Source: DATLYB01 sp964502525
GTDB taxonomy: Bacteria > Bacteroidota > Bacteroidia > Chitinophagales > CAIOSU01
DNA: 17,787 nucleotides
Assembly: GCA_964502525.1 (NCBI GenBank)
Contig: CAZCXH010000100.1
Location: 1-17,787, forward strand
Direction: 5' to 3'
Notes under the pieces: model-generated
What the model was told of the DNA's origin: nothing
What the model saw: the letters and a program-made list of their open reading frames with translations, nothing else
Database searches by the model: none
Made by a program: the position numbers and the translations under genes
Shown here: one piece after another, positions 1-6,332 of the stretch
Numbering within the stretch: position 1 is the stretch's first letter
Layout of the letters: every line of letters begins with the position of its first letter

Positions 1-31
1 CCTCACCCCGCCCCTCTCCATTTGGAGAGGG
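1..31. repeat. Partial intergenic palindrome at the window edge
   Basis: CCCTCTCC (12-19) pairs perfectly with GGAGAGGG (24-31) across the loop ATTT. The left arm continues outward as CTCACCCCG and resembles the left arm of the palindrome at 81-120 (16 of 18 positions over 2-19 versus 81-98), but the right arm does not continue. It may be a degenerate or truncated relative of that palindrome, cut by the window start. Reading frames through this stretch on both strands come from the repeat and are not genes. Confidence 0.6.
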
Positions 32-61
32 TGTCAGTGCTGATTTCTTTTGAATGTATAA

Positions 62-151
62 GGGCAGTTCCAAAAATTGTCTCACCCCTTCCCTCTCCAG
101 AAGGAGAGGGAAGGGGTGAGGCGATAAAAAGAGCAATTTTTAGAACTGCCC
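62..151. mobile_element. MITE-like element, 90 bp, with terminal inverted repeats and 4-bp TSD
   Basis: The left end GGGCAGTTCCAAAAATTG (62-79) is the inverse complement of the right end CAATTTTTAGAACTGCCC (134-151), with one mismatch in 18. The element is flanked directly by ATAA on both sides (58-61 and 152-155), which fits a 4-bp target-site duplication. The interior is a perfect 18-bp palindrome (81-120) plus a short AT-rich spacer (121-133), with no coding capacity. This structure is what a non-autonomous element mobilised in trans looks like. I cannot name the transposase family. A second copy of the right end lies at 15477-15504. Confidence 0.65.
81..120. repeat. Perfect 18-bp-stem palindrome inside the MITE-like element
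   Basis: CTCACCCCTTCCCTCTCC (81-98) and GGAGAGGGAAGGGGTGAG (103-120) are exact inverse complements around the loop AGAA. In RNA this would form a very stable hairpin on either strand. No T-tract follows, so it is not a canonical intrinsic terminator, although it lies in the leader region of the OstA-like gene. Confidence 0.8.
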
Positions 152-261
152 ATAAGTTAATCGTGATTGTTTTACCGCAGGCGCGATCTTTGAATTTGTC
201 CTGCTGCACCTGTTGAAGGTTTTATAAAATCAATTCCTTGCTTCAGTCTTCAGATGCTGAT

Positions 262-1830
262 ATGTGCCAGAGGTTGAATCCGACAAAAGTTTTCGGGATT
301 CTTATTATCCTTTTGCTTTCAGCGTCCGCTCATTCCCAAACCTCTCAGAAAATTGAAATATTGGGAGCCGATGCGCTGAAACTCGATACGCTGCATCACG
401 GACGGAAGCTTGTGGGCAACGTGCGGCTCAAACAGGATGAGGTGACCATGACCTGCGATAGCGCTTTGTTTTATAATAAAGTGAATGGCGTTGATGCGTT
501 CGGGCATGTGCGCATCTTTGATTCGCAGACCAACGTGCATTCAGATTCGCTCAAGTATGATGGCGAGAAGAAAACAGCCGTCCTTTACGGCAATGTGAGG
601 GTTATTCAGGATAGCGCCCTGCTCGAAACCAGGAAGCTGATTTACAAAACCGATTTGAAGCAGGCGGCCTATTATGAAGGCGGCAATGTGACTGCAAGAG
701 ACATGACCATCACCAGCCGGAGAGGATACTACTATCCCTCAACGAAAGAAGCGCATTTCAGCGGTGACGTGATGGCAACCGGATCGGATTACGACCTGCA
801 GGCGGACACGCTCAGGTATAACACGGAAACAGAGGTCTCCTACTTCAACGGACCGACTGAAATTATCCGTTCGAACGAAAAAATCTACTGCGAATCAGGA
901 TGGTATGATACCAGAACTGAAGTCTCCGTTTTCGGGAAAAATACCGCGCTGCAGAGCGAGGCTCAGAAGATTTGGGCTGACAGCCTTTATTATGACAGCC
1001 GCACCGGTTTCGGAGAGGCTTACAAAAATTTCCGCTGGACAGACACTACGATGAACGCGATACTGACCGGGAATAAAGCGGTTTATTACACTGATAAGCA
1101 GCGCATCACCGTTACCGATAGCGCATTGCTAACCTACCTCGTTGATGACGACTCGCTTTTCCTGGCATCAGACACTTTGAAATCGCGGCAAAGCAGCGAC
1201 AGCCTGGGTGAATACACCGAGTTTTTCGCATTCCCGGGAGTCAGGATTTTCAAGAAGAACCTTCAGGGAGTCTGCGATTCTCTTGCCTTTTCGTTCAGGG
1301 ACTCCACGATCAGGTTATTTAAAGAGCCGGTTTTATGGAGCGAGGGAAATCAACTGACGGGAGATACCGTCACCATCCTGCTCATCAATGAAAAATTGGA
1401 CAGGTTTGAGCTGTACGATAACGGCTTCATCACCAATCAGGCGCATGAGTCAGAATTGTACAACCAGATAAAAGGGAGGCATATTTTGGGTTATTTCAAA
1501 GACAAGCAGCTTGACCGGCTATTGGTAACCGGCAATGGCGAAAGCATTTATTATGGCACTGACGAGGGCAGCGCATTTATTGGCGTGAACAAAGCCGTGT
1601 GCAGCAACATGTGGATTTACATGAAGGAAGAGCAGGTGAGCCGCATCACGTTTCTCGCCCAGCCTGATGCAACTTTTTATCCGATTCAAACCATCAATGC
1701 GTCAGATTTTTTACTCAATGGTTTTAAATGGAAAATGGCGCTGAGGCCGGAGAGCAAAGCGGATTTGTTCGGAAAATCACCGCCAGAGTTGCCTGCTGGC
1801 GGAATAAAAAATGAAAAGGCCGGATATTGA
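262..1830 (+). CDS. OstA/LptA-like exported protein
   Basis: This is probably a periplasmic lipopolysaccharide-transport-type protein. From the ATG at 262 the product is 522 aa and begins with a signal peptide: basic n-region, hydrophobic core FGILIILLLSASA near residues 11-23, likely cleavage after AHS. The first roughly 200 mature residues carry repeated beta-strand units of the OstA/LptA kind, such as GNVRLKQDE, GHVRIFDSQ and GNVRVIQDS, alternating with DSL-x-Y strands. LptA proteins are usually under 200 aa, so this protein is much longer. It shows no obvious LptD-like barrel, and the rest continues the same alternating beta pattern with no domain I recognise. A TTG at 238 gives an 8-residue longer form that would put polar residues before the signal peptide, so ATG is preferred. 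The family assignment is fairly firm; the actual substrate is inferred. Confidence 0.85.
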   Translation: MCQRLNPTKVFGILIILLLSASAHSQTSQKIEILGADALKLDTLHHGRKLVGNVRLKQDEVTMTCDSALFYNKVNGVDAFGHVRIFDSQTNVHSDSLKYDGEKKTAVLYGNVRVIQDSALLETRKLIYKTDLKQAAYYEGGNVTARDMTITSRRGYYYPSTKEAHFSGDVMATGSDYDLQADTLRYNTETEVSYFNGPTEIIRSNEKIYCESGWYDTRTEVSVFGKNTALQSEAQKIWADSLYYDSRTGFGEAYKNFRWTDTTMNAILTGNKAVYYTDKQRITVTDSALLTYLVDDDSLFLASDTLKSRQSSDSLGEYTEFFAFPGVRIFKKNLQGVCDSLAFSFRDSTIRLFKEPVLWSEGNQLTGDTVTILLINEKLDRFELYDNGFITNQAHESELYNQIKGRHILGYFKDKQLDRLLVTGNGESIYYGTDEGSAFIGVNKAVCSNMWIYMKEEQVSRITFLAQPDATFYPIQTINASDFLLNGFKWKMALRPESKADLFGKSPPELPAGGIKNEKAGY

Positions 1831-1843
1831 ACATCCGACCTTT
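1815..1843 (-). terminator. Intrinsic terminator-like hairpin for the ArsR gene
   Basis: AAAGG-C-CGGAT (1815-1825) pairs with ATCCG-A-CCTTT (1833-1843), an 11-position stem with one mismatch and a 7-nt loop. Read on the minus strand the hairpin is followed by a T-rich tract (CATTTTTTATT), as expected for termination of the leftward ArsR transcript. It overlaps the stop codon of the convergent OstA-like gene. On the plus strand the downstream sequence is less T-rich, so rightward termination is weaker. Confidence 0.5.
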
Positions 1844-1873
1844 CCGGACTAACCATTAAAAACCGATTCTTTC

Positions 1874-2176
1874 CTATTTGATCGCCTGCTGGCAAACCTG
1901 CAGAAGATGCTTGATAGCGCCATCGTCAACGCTATACCAGATTGTTTTACCTTCCCTTTCGGTAGCCACCAGACCCTGATTGCGCAAAATGGCCAAATGC
2001 TGGGAAGCAACCGACTGCTCGATGCGAAGTTTTACATAAATGTCTGTAACGTTCATCCGGTTGCTTTTATCCTTGATGAGGGATAACATCTTTTGCCGCA
2101 GCGGATGATTCAACGCCCGAACCTTCATTTTTGCAGCCTTCAGAGTCTCATTTTGGGTTTTTGATAAATAGCTCAT
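1874..2176 (-). CDS. ArsR/SmtB-family winged-helix repressor
   Basis: A 100-aa DNA-binding regulator of the dimeric ArsR fold. The N-terminal helices (LNHPLRQKMLSLI, about 22-34) lead into the helix-turn-helix with the family signature QSVASQHLAILRNQGLV (about 54-70), then the beta-wing TEREGKTIWYSV (72-83). The alpha-3 ELCVCDL-type metal site is absent. The only cysteine is near the C terminus (VCQQ), so sensing of arsenic, cadmium or zinc through the classical sites is not supported, nor is a two-cysteine redox switch. The ligand is unknown. The gene is monocistronic, convergent with the OstA-like gene, and has its own predicted promoter with a palindrome at the transcription start. This makes autorepression likely, though its other targets cannot be told from here. 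Confidence 0.88.
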   Translation of the reverse strand: MSYLSKTQNETLKAAKMKVRALNHPLRQKMLSLIKDKSNRMNVTDIYVKLRIEQSVASQHLAILRNQGLVATEREGKTIWYSVDDGAIKHLLQVCQQAIK

Positions 2177-2222
2177 TGTCTTTAAAAAATTTTTAGGTGA
2201 ACAAAAAATACGTAAAATAACT

Positions 2223-2238
2223 TACTGGAAAACCAGTA
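2223..2238. promoter_or_regulatory. Candidate operator palindrome for the ArsR regulator
   Basis: TACTGG-AAAA-CCAGTA is a perfect 6-bp inverted repeat 47 bp upstream of the arsR-type ATG. It covers the transcription start predicted from the upstream -7 element (2241-2248, minus strand). A dimeric ArsR protein bound here would block initiation. The symmetry is seen directly; the binding is inferred. Confidence 0.5.
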
Positions 2239-2240
2239 GG

Positions 2241-2270
2241 CAAACTTAATATAAAATTATGTAATTCCAA
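2241..2270 (-). promoter_or_regulatory. Bacteroidota-type promoter of the ArsR gene
   Basis: On the minus strand TAAGTTTG (2248 down to 2241) matches the TAnnTTTG -7 consensus exactly. A TTG (2270-2268) lies 19 nt further upstream, as expected for the -33 box. The predicted start near 2235 falls inside the palindrome at 2223-2238. Confidence 0.6.
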
Positions 2271-2311
2271 TTTTTTTTTGATTTTTTTTTCATGGGGGCG
2301 CTTAGGAATTT

Positions 2312-2376
2312 ATACCGAAACAAGTCAGGTTTTCGAAAATTGAATCGTAGAATGTTCGGTATTAACCTGAAACAAG
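2312..2376. repeat. Interleaved inverted and direct repeats in a gene-free stretch
   Basis: The gap 2177-2529 (353 bp) has no gene I can support. Beyond the ArsR promoter it holds a cluster of small symmetries. ATACCGAA (2312-2319) pairs with TTCGGTAT (2355-2362). CAGGTT (2326-2331) pairs with AACCTG (2364-2369), crossing the first pair. GAAACAAG occurs directly at 2317-2324 and 2369-2376. TTTTCGAAAA (2330-2339) is a palindrome. The crossed pairings would form a pseudoknot-like fold, but chance cannot be excluded. Confidence 0.35.
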
Positions 2377-2401
2377 CGTGAAAAACGAATCTGATGATCG
2401 G

Positions 2402-2427
2402 TCCGAAGGACTCCGGGCTCCTTCGGA
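2402..2427. repeat. GC-rich hairpin downstream of the NarL-type regulator
   Basis: TCCGAAGGA (2402-2410) and TCCTTCGGA (2419-2427) form a perfect 9-bp stem with an 8-nt loop. It lies about 100 bp beyond the stop of the leftward response regulator. No T-tract directly follows on either strand, so if it ends transcription it is not a textbook intrinsic terminator. It may be a relic of a dispersed palindromic repeat. Confidence 0.55.
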
Positions 2428-2454
2428 GGATACCATCGGGTTGCTATTTGGCAC

Positions 2455-2470
2455 TCCCGATCACTCGGGA
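2455..2470. repeat. Short palindrome TCCCGA-TCAC-TCGGGA
   Basis: A 6-bp perfect inverted repeat with a 4-nt loop. CCCGAT (2456-2461) could alternatively pair with ATCGGG (2435-2440). The arm composition resembles the hairpin CCCGAT-AGA-ATCGGG inside the element at 6088-6242, so it may be a fragment of a similar repeat. Confidence 0.4.
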
Positions 2471-2529
2471 CGGAAACCTGTTACCGGCATAAAATAAAAA
2501 ACAGCAGGCGTCAGGCAGCGGGCGAAGGA

Positions 2530-3177
2530 TTACGACAAGCCATGATTGATGGCATACCGGATTAATCCGGCAATGCTCTTAATGCCCAGTTTCTTAGAGA
2601 TATTATAGCGGTGGGTGTCAACGGTGCGCTTGCTGATGCCGAGGGTTTTCGCAATTTCTGCGTAAGAGTTATCATGAGTGAGCATTCTTAAAACTTCTTC
2701 CTCTCTTTTTGATAGCTCCTCTTGGGAGCCTTCTTCCATTGGGTTGCTGCCTGAAACGACATTGTAAATCACCTTGTCTGCCAATTCCCTTGATACATAC
2801 TTTTCCCCCTTCATAACAGCAGCAATCGCTTTAACCATCTCCCCGCTGTCGGCAGATTTAAGCAAATATCCGTTCGCACCGGCTTTCAACATGCTTAACA
2901 CTTTATGCTGGTCGTCATAAATGCTGAAGGCGAGAATTTTAAGGGAAGGATGGTCTTTCCTGAGCTTTCTGACAGTTTCAATCCCATCTTTCCCCGGCAT
3001 TTTAATATCAACAAGCACCAGATCGGCATGATGGCCGGCAAGTTTTGCTATCGCTTCATCACCGCTCGAAACTTCCCCTATGATATTCAAGTTGGGTTCC
3101 AATTGCAAAATCGAGCGGATTCCATATCTTACCGCTGGATGGTCGTCCGCAATCAGGATATTTATTTTTCCTTCCAT
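2530..3177 (-). CDS. NarL/FixJ-family response regulator (orphan)
   Basis: A 215-aa two-domain transcription regulator. The receiver domain (about 4-120) has the acidic pocket D11/D12, phosphoacceptor D57 (LVDIKMP), S85 in the usual Thr/Ser position and the conserved K107 (LLKSAD). The C-terminal LuxR-type helix-turn-helix (about 153-212) shows LSKREEEVLRML, then AEIAKTLGISKRTVDTHR for DNA contact. All residues needed for phosphorylation are present. No histidine kinase is adjacent, so the partner must be encoded elsewhere. The epimerase gene lies 135 bp upstream on the same strand, but a separate -7 element in that gap suggests the regulator has its own promoter. Target genes are unknown. 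Confidence 0.9.
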   Translation of the reverse strand: MEGKINILIADDHPAVRYGIRSILQLEPNLNIIGEVSSGDEAIAKLAGHHADLVLVDIKMPGKDGIETVRKLRKDHPSLKILAFSIYDDQHKVLSMLKAGANGYLLKSADSGEMVKAIAAVMKGEKYVSRELADKVIYNVVSGSNPMEEGSQEELSKREEEVLRMLTHDNSYAEIAKTLGISKRTVDTHRYNISKKLGIKSIAGLIRYAINHGLS

Positions 3178-3199
3178 TCCCGGACAGATTTCTTTATTT

Positions 3200-3224
3200 C
3201 AAACCTAAAGTTACCGTTAAACGG
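3200..3224 (-). promoter_or_regulatory. Candidate promoter and small palindrome before the NarL-type regulator
   Basis: TAGGTTTG on the minus strand (3207 to 3200) matches TAnnTTTG and lies 22 bp before the ATG. No clear TTG occurs at the expected -33 spacing. The odd palindrome CCGTT-A-AACGG (3214-3224) lies just upstream and could be a regulator site. Confidence 0.4.
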
Positions 3225-3312
3225 ACACAGTAGCTATGCCTTAGCCGCTAATTCTGTTGTAAGAAAATTCCTACAAAATCTGATACGGCCAATAACCTAC
3301 GTAAAATAGCGG

Positions 3313-4320
3313 TTACAGATCGAGAATGGCATAGGGCAACTTGCGCTGAACACTTTCCTTGTATTTCGAAACGGTTTCGGCAATTGCCTTGCTTAAAGGT
3401 GAGAAATGGTGGTTCATTACCATCTTGATTTTCCGGTTGTCATATTTCGCCACTGTTGACGTGATGTGCGCCACCTCGGAAGTGAAAATGCGCCTGGAAC
3501 CTGTGATACCTGACCTTATCCAGTCAAAGGCGCGGCCAACCGGTATCCACCATTTTTCAAGTGGTATCACGGGCCGCCTTGCCGGAAACAGGTCTGCTAT
3601 TTCATCAATAACATCCCGGTAATTCCTGTTCTCCGCGCTGATGATAAACCGCTCTCCGCTGACGTCAGATTCCATGAGTTGAATCATGATTTTCGCAGCG
3701 TCACGAACATCGGCATAGCCTGTCGCACCGATGGGATAAAACAACTGTCCTTTCGCCACCGCATCAAAAAGCCTGACCGAACTGTCCGTCCAGCGCCCCG
3801 CGCCAACCAGCAACGTGGGGTTAACGATCACCGCATTCAATTCTTCAGCTATTCCCCTCCACACTTCGGCTTCGCCCAAAAACTTGCTGATTCCATAGTA
3901 GGAGTCCAATCCGCTTTTCTCCTGCTCGCTGGTTTCATCTACCCATTCGTCCTCCCCGGTTTTTCGCAAAGCCGAAGATGAACTCACATGCAATAATTTT
4001 TTCACACTTTTGGCGAGCGCCATATTGACCACGTTGGCGGTGCCTTCCGCATTCACTTTCATCATCATCTTTCGCTCCGATGGATTGAAGGAAACCACCG
4101 ATGCCGCATGATAAACTTTATCAACCCCATCAAATGCATCCTCCAGCGAGGGAATGTCCAGAACATCGCCTTCCGCCCACCTGACCTTGCCTGCCGCTTC
4201 GCCCAAAAGGGAAATGTCGCTTGCGGAACGCCTCAGCACTTTTACTTCAAAACCATCTTTTACCAAATACCTCACAAGGTAAGAGCCGAGGAAACCTGTG
4301 CCGCCCGTAACCAAAATCAT
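3313..4320 (-). CDS. NAD(P)-dependent epimerase/dehydratase (extended SDR)
   Basis: A 335-aa cytoplasmic Rossmann-fold oxidoreductase. The nucleotide-binding motif TGGTGFLG is at residues 5-12, the acidic GDV follows at about 51-53, and HAAS (71-74) replaces the usual NAG-type loop. The SSSS strand is at 113-116 and the catalytic Y142-x-x-x-K146 pair lies in YYGISK. Length and motifs fit the dihydroflavonol-4-reductase / HpnA-like branch of NAD-dependent epimerases. The C-terminal third, which sets substrate choice, is not one I can read. Substrates in this branch include sugar nucleotides, sterol or terpenoid alcohols and small aldehydes, so the reaction is left open. It appears to be transcribed alone, with a 228-bp gap upstream and 135 bp downstream. 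Confidence 0.88.
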   Translation of the reverse strand: MILVTGGTGFLGSYLVRYLVKDGFEVKVLRRSASDISLLGEAAGKVRWAEGDVLDIPSLEDAFDGVDKVYHAASVVSFNPSERKMMMKVNAEGTANVVNMALAKSVKKLLHVSSSSALRKTGEDEWVDETSEQEKSGLDSYYGISKFLGEAEVWRGIAEELNAVIVNPTLLVGAGRWTDSSVRLFDAVAKGQLFYPIGATGYADVRDAAKIMIQLMESDVSGERFIISAENRNYRDVIDEIADLFPARRPVIPLEKWWIPVGRAFDWIRSGITGSRRIFTSEVAHITSTVAKYDNRKIKMVMNHHFSPLSKAIAETVSKYKESVQRKLPYAILDL

Positions 4321-4341
4321 TGTTTCAATTTTTGGTGATGA

Positions 4342-4488
4342 TTAAACCAGAATTATGCGGTTGAAATCCAGAACAACCTTTTGCTGACTATGATGAAATC
4401 CTCTTTCCATACACTTATTTTTCAAACGGATTTCTATTGTAGTCACCCTTGGTATAATAAATTTTTTATAGACTTCTTCTAAACTCAT
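4342..4488 (-). other. Possible small ORF, 48 codons, unsupported
   Basis: In the AT-rich 228-bp gap between the epimerase and the first aldehyde dehydrogenase an ATG at 4488 opens a 48-codon frame ending in TAA (4342-4344). The predicted peptide begins MSLEEVYKKFIIPRV and has no signal peptide, membrane segment or recognised motif. A candidate promoter for the epimerase overlaps its 3' end. It is most likely a chance frame and is recorded only because nothing else fills the gap. Confidence 0.12.
4348..4376 (-). promoter_or_regulatory. Candidate promoter of the epimerase gene
   Basis: On the minus strand TAATTCTG (4355 to 4348) differs from TAnnTTTG at one position. A TTG (4376-4374) lies 18 nt upstream. 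This would give a leader of roughly 20 nt before the ATG at 4320. Confidence 0.4.
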
Positions 4489-4548
4489 CTAATAATGATA
4501 AGGGATTAAGAAACATGTAGAAAAAATACTACGTTATTTTTAGCGAAA

Positions 4549-6021
4549 TCAATTTAACCCCACATACGCTCCCAACCCATGTAATCCTCCTTCCCTTCCC
4601 ATGCCGCTTTCTTTGTAGCCGCCAAACGGAGAAGTCGGGTCGAATTTGTTGTAGGTGTTTGCCCACACTACGCCTGAGCGGAGCTTGCTGGACACTTTGA
4701 AGATTTTGGAGCCTTTGTCGGTCCATACACCGCCTGATAATCCGTAGGGTGTGTTGTTGGCTTTTTCGATTGCTTCTTCCACGGTGCGGAAGGTTTGCAC
4801 GGCAAGCACGGGCCCGAAGATTTCTTCCTGGACAATGCGGTGTGATTGCGAGCAGTTCAGAAATAATGTTGGGCGGCACCAATATCCTTTTTCAGGAATG
4901 CGACAGGAGGTTTGAAAAAATTCCGCGCCTTCTTTTTTCCCAAGCCGCAAATAACCTTCAATCGTTTCCAACTGCGATTTTGAGTTGATGGCTCCGATGT
5001 CGGTGTTTTTGTCGAGCGGGCTGCCCACGATGAGCGTCTCCATGCGGTCTTTGAGCTTGCGGATGAGTTTGTCATGGATTCCTTCCTGCACGAAGAGGCG
5101 CGAGCCTGCGCAGCACACGTGTCCCTGGTTGAAGAAGATGCCGTTGACGATGCCTTCGACCGCCTGGTCGAGCGTGGCATCTTCGAACACGATGTTGGCG
5201 GCTTTGCCACCGAGCTCGAGCGTATATTTTTTGCCAGTGCCCGCGATGGCGCGCTGGATGATTTTGCCGACATCGGTGCTGCCGGTGAAGGCGATTTTGT
5301 CAACGTCAGGATGCTCAACGAGCGCTGCGCCTGTCTTGCCCGCACCGGTGATGATGTTGACGACTCCGGGCGGGAGGTCGGCTTCCTGGATGAGTTCGGC
5401 AAGCTTGAGCGCGGTGAGCGGTGTGGTCTCAGCGGGTTTGAGCACAACGGTATTTCCTGTTGCGAGGGCGGGGGCGATTTTCCAAGCTGCCATCAGCAGC
5501 GGAAAATTCCACGGGATGATTTGCCCCGCCACACCGAGGGGCACGGGCTTCTTGCCGGGGAAGGCATAGCGCAGCTTGTCAGCCCAGCCGGCATAGTAGA
5601 AGAAGTGGGCGGCAGCGAGCGGCACGTCAATCGTGCGTGACTCGCGGATGGGCTTGCCGCCATCGAGCGATTCGATGACTGCGAATTCTCTTGCTCTTTC
5701 TTGCATGAGGCGGGCAATGCGGTAGATGTATTTGCCGCGCTCTTTGGGCGCGAGCTTCGACCATACGTTGTCATAAGCCTTGCGCGCTGCGCGGACGGCT
5801 TTGTCAACGTCATCGGAGGTTGCTTCTGCTACTTCTGCGAGTTTCTCTTCGGTGGCGGGATTGATTGTTGCGAAATATTTTTCTTTCTCGGGCTTCACGA
5901 ACTTGCCGTTGATGAAGAGGTCGTAGCGTTCTTTTATTTCAATGTGTTCGGTTCCTTCGAGTGCCGGAGCATACGTCCAGCCCGTATGAAAATCGAGCGA
6001 GTGTTTTGTTTTGGCAGGCAT
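4549..6021 (-). CDS. Aldehyde dehydrogenase (ALDH superfamily), NAD(P)-dependent
   Basis: A 490-aa cytoplasmic enzyme oxidising an aldehyde to a carboxylate. Numbering is from the ATG at 6021; a TTG nine bases earlier is a weaker alternative. All key residues are present: N172 in IPWNFP, K195 in LKPAE, the GSTDVG nucleotide loop near 247-252, general base E269 in LELGGK, nucleophile C303 in NQGHVCCAGSR, and EEIFGPV further on. A roughly 35-residue N-terminal extension precedes the first strand (YDLFINGKFV). The betaine/retinal-dehydrogenase-like branch is likely, but the aldehyde is not predictable. No companion catabolic gene is adjacent. GC content is high over most of the gene, which explains several long non-coding frames on both strands, with a distinctly AT-richer patch at about 4861-4980. 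Confidence 0.92.
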   Translation of the reverse strand: MPAKTKHSLDFHTGWTYAPALEGTEHIEIKERYDLFINGKFVKPEKEKYFATINPATEEKLAEVAEATSDDVDKAVRAARKAYDNVWSKLAPKERGKYIYRIARLMQERAREFAVIESLDGGKPIRESRTIDVPLAAAHFFYYAGWADKLRYAFPGKKPVPLGVAGQIIPWNFPLLMAAWKIAPALATGNTVVLKPAETTPLTALKLAELIQEADLPPGVVNIITGAGKTGAALVEHPDVDKIAFTGSTDVGKIIQRAIAGTGKKYTLELGGKAANIVFEDATLDQAVEGIVNGIFFNQGHVCCAGSRLFVQEGIHDKLIRKLKDRMETLIVGSPLDKNTDIGAINSKSQLETIEGYLRLGKKEGAEFFQTSCRIPEKGYWCRPTLFLNCSQSHRIVQEEIFGPVLAVQTFRTVEEAIEKANNTPYGLSGGVWTDKGSKIFKVSSKLRSGVVWANTYNKFDPTSPFGGYKESGMGREGGLHGLGAYVGLN

Positions 6022-6087
6022 AATATTCAATTGTTGGTAATGCTAATATCGGAGATTTGAGTGAGATGCGCTGATTTGGTAATTCGG

Positions 6088-6242
6088 GGAGTGTAAGACA
6101 AATTGCATTTGAATATAATCTATCACCTCCAACCTCCCTCCCGATAGAATCGGGATGCTTCGCTATCAAGGGAGGCTGCTACCGCGCGAGGCATCCCCCT
6201 TTGAGGGGGACGAAGGGGGTGAGTGCAATTTGTTCTACACCC
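6088..6242. mobile_element. MITE-like palindromic element, 155 bp, with candidate 7-bp TSD
   Basis: GTGTAAGACAAATTGCA (6091-6107) and TGCAATTTGTTCTACAC (6224-6240) are inverse complements at 15 of 17 positions. Flanking AATTCGG occurs directly on both sides (6081-6087 and 6243-6249), which could be a target-site duplication. Inside are nested hairpins: CCTCCCT/AGGGAGG around CCCGAT-AGA-ATCGGG, and CCCCCT-TTG-AGGGGG followed by GGGGGTGAG. There is no coding capacity. The element fills most of the 311-bp gap between the first aldehyde dehydrogenase and the methyltransferase. Its ends differ from those of the element at 62-151, but both place a CTCACCCC-type core just inside one end. Confidence 0.55.
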
Positions 6243-6298
6243 AATTCGGATGATTCGATGAAACCTCGCACAGAATACCGGGCTATGATATTCGAATT

Positions 6299-6313
6299 AG
6301 GCAGAATCTGCCT
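6299..6313 (-). terminator. Small hairpin downstream of the methyltransferase gene
   Basis: AGGCAG-AAT-CTGCCT is a perfect 6-bp stem 20-34 bp beyond the stop of the leftward methyltransferase gene. On the minus strand it is followed by TAATTCG rather than a T-tract, so termination there is plausible but weak. Confidence 0.3.
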
Positions 6314-6332
6314 CGGGAGCATATAAAGCCTG

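Noticed and set aside
3..216. Open frames of about 65 codons on both strands across the first 216 bases
   Set aside because: They run through the palindromic repeats; the encoded peptides (such as SPLPSPEGEGRGE) are translations of the repeat and have no protein-like features.
238..261. TTG start for the OstA-like gene
   Set aside because: It adds eight polar residues before a well-formed signal peptide that begins at the ATG at 262.
1874..2176. Arsenic- or metal-sensing role for the ArsR-family protein
   Set aside because: The metal-binding cysteines of the alpha-3 site are absent and no metal-resistance gene is nearby.
2292..2381. 29-codon frame starting at ATG 2292 after the poly-T tract
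   Set aside because: Too short, no conserved feature, and it overlaps the inverted-repeat cluster.
2209..3308. Shared 11-mer TACGTAAAATA at 2209-2219 and 3298-3308
   Set aside because: A single 11-base match in AT-rich intergenic DNA with no matching position relative to promoters; chance is a sufficient explanation.
4857..5813. Several long frames on both strands within the first aldehyde dehydrogenase gene
   Set aside because: They are shadows caused by GC-rich third positions of the real gene; their products are low-complexity in Ser, Ala and Arg and lack domains.
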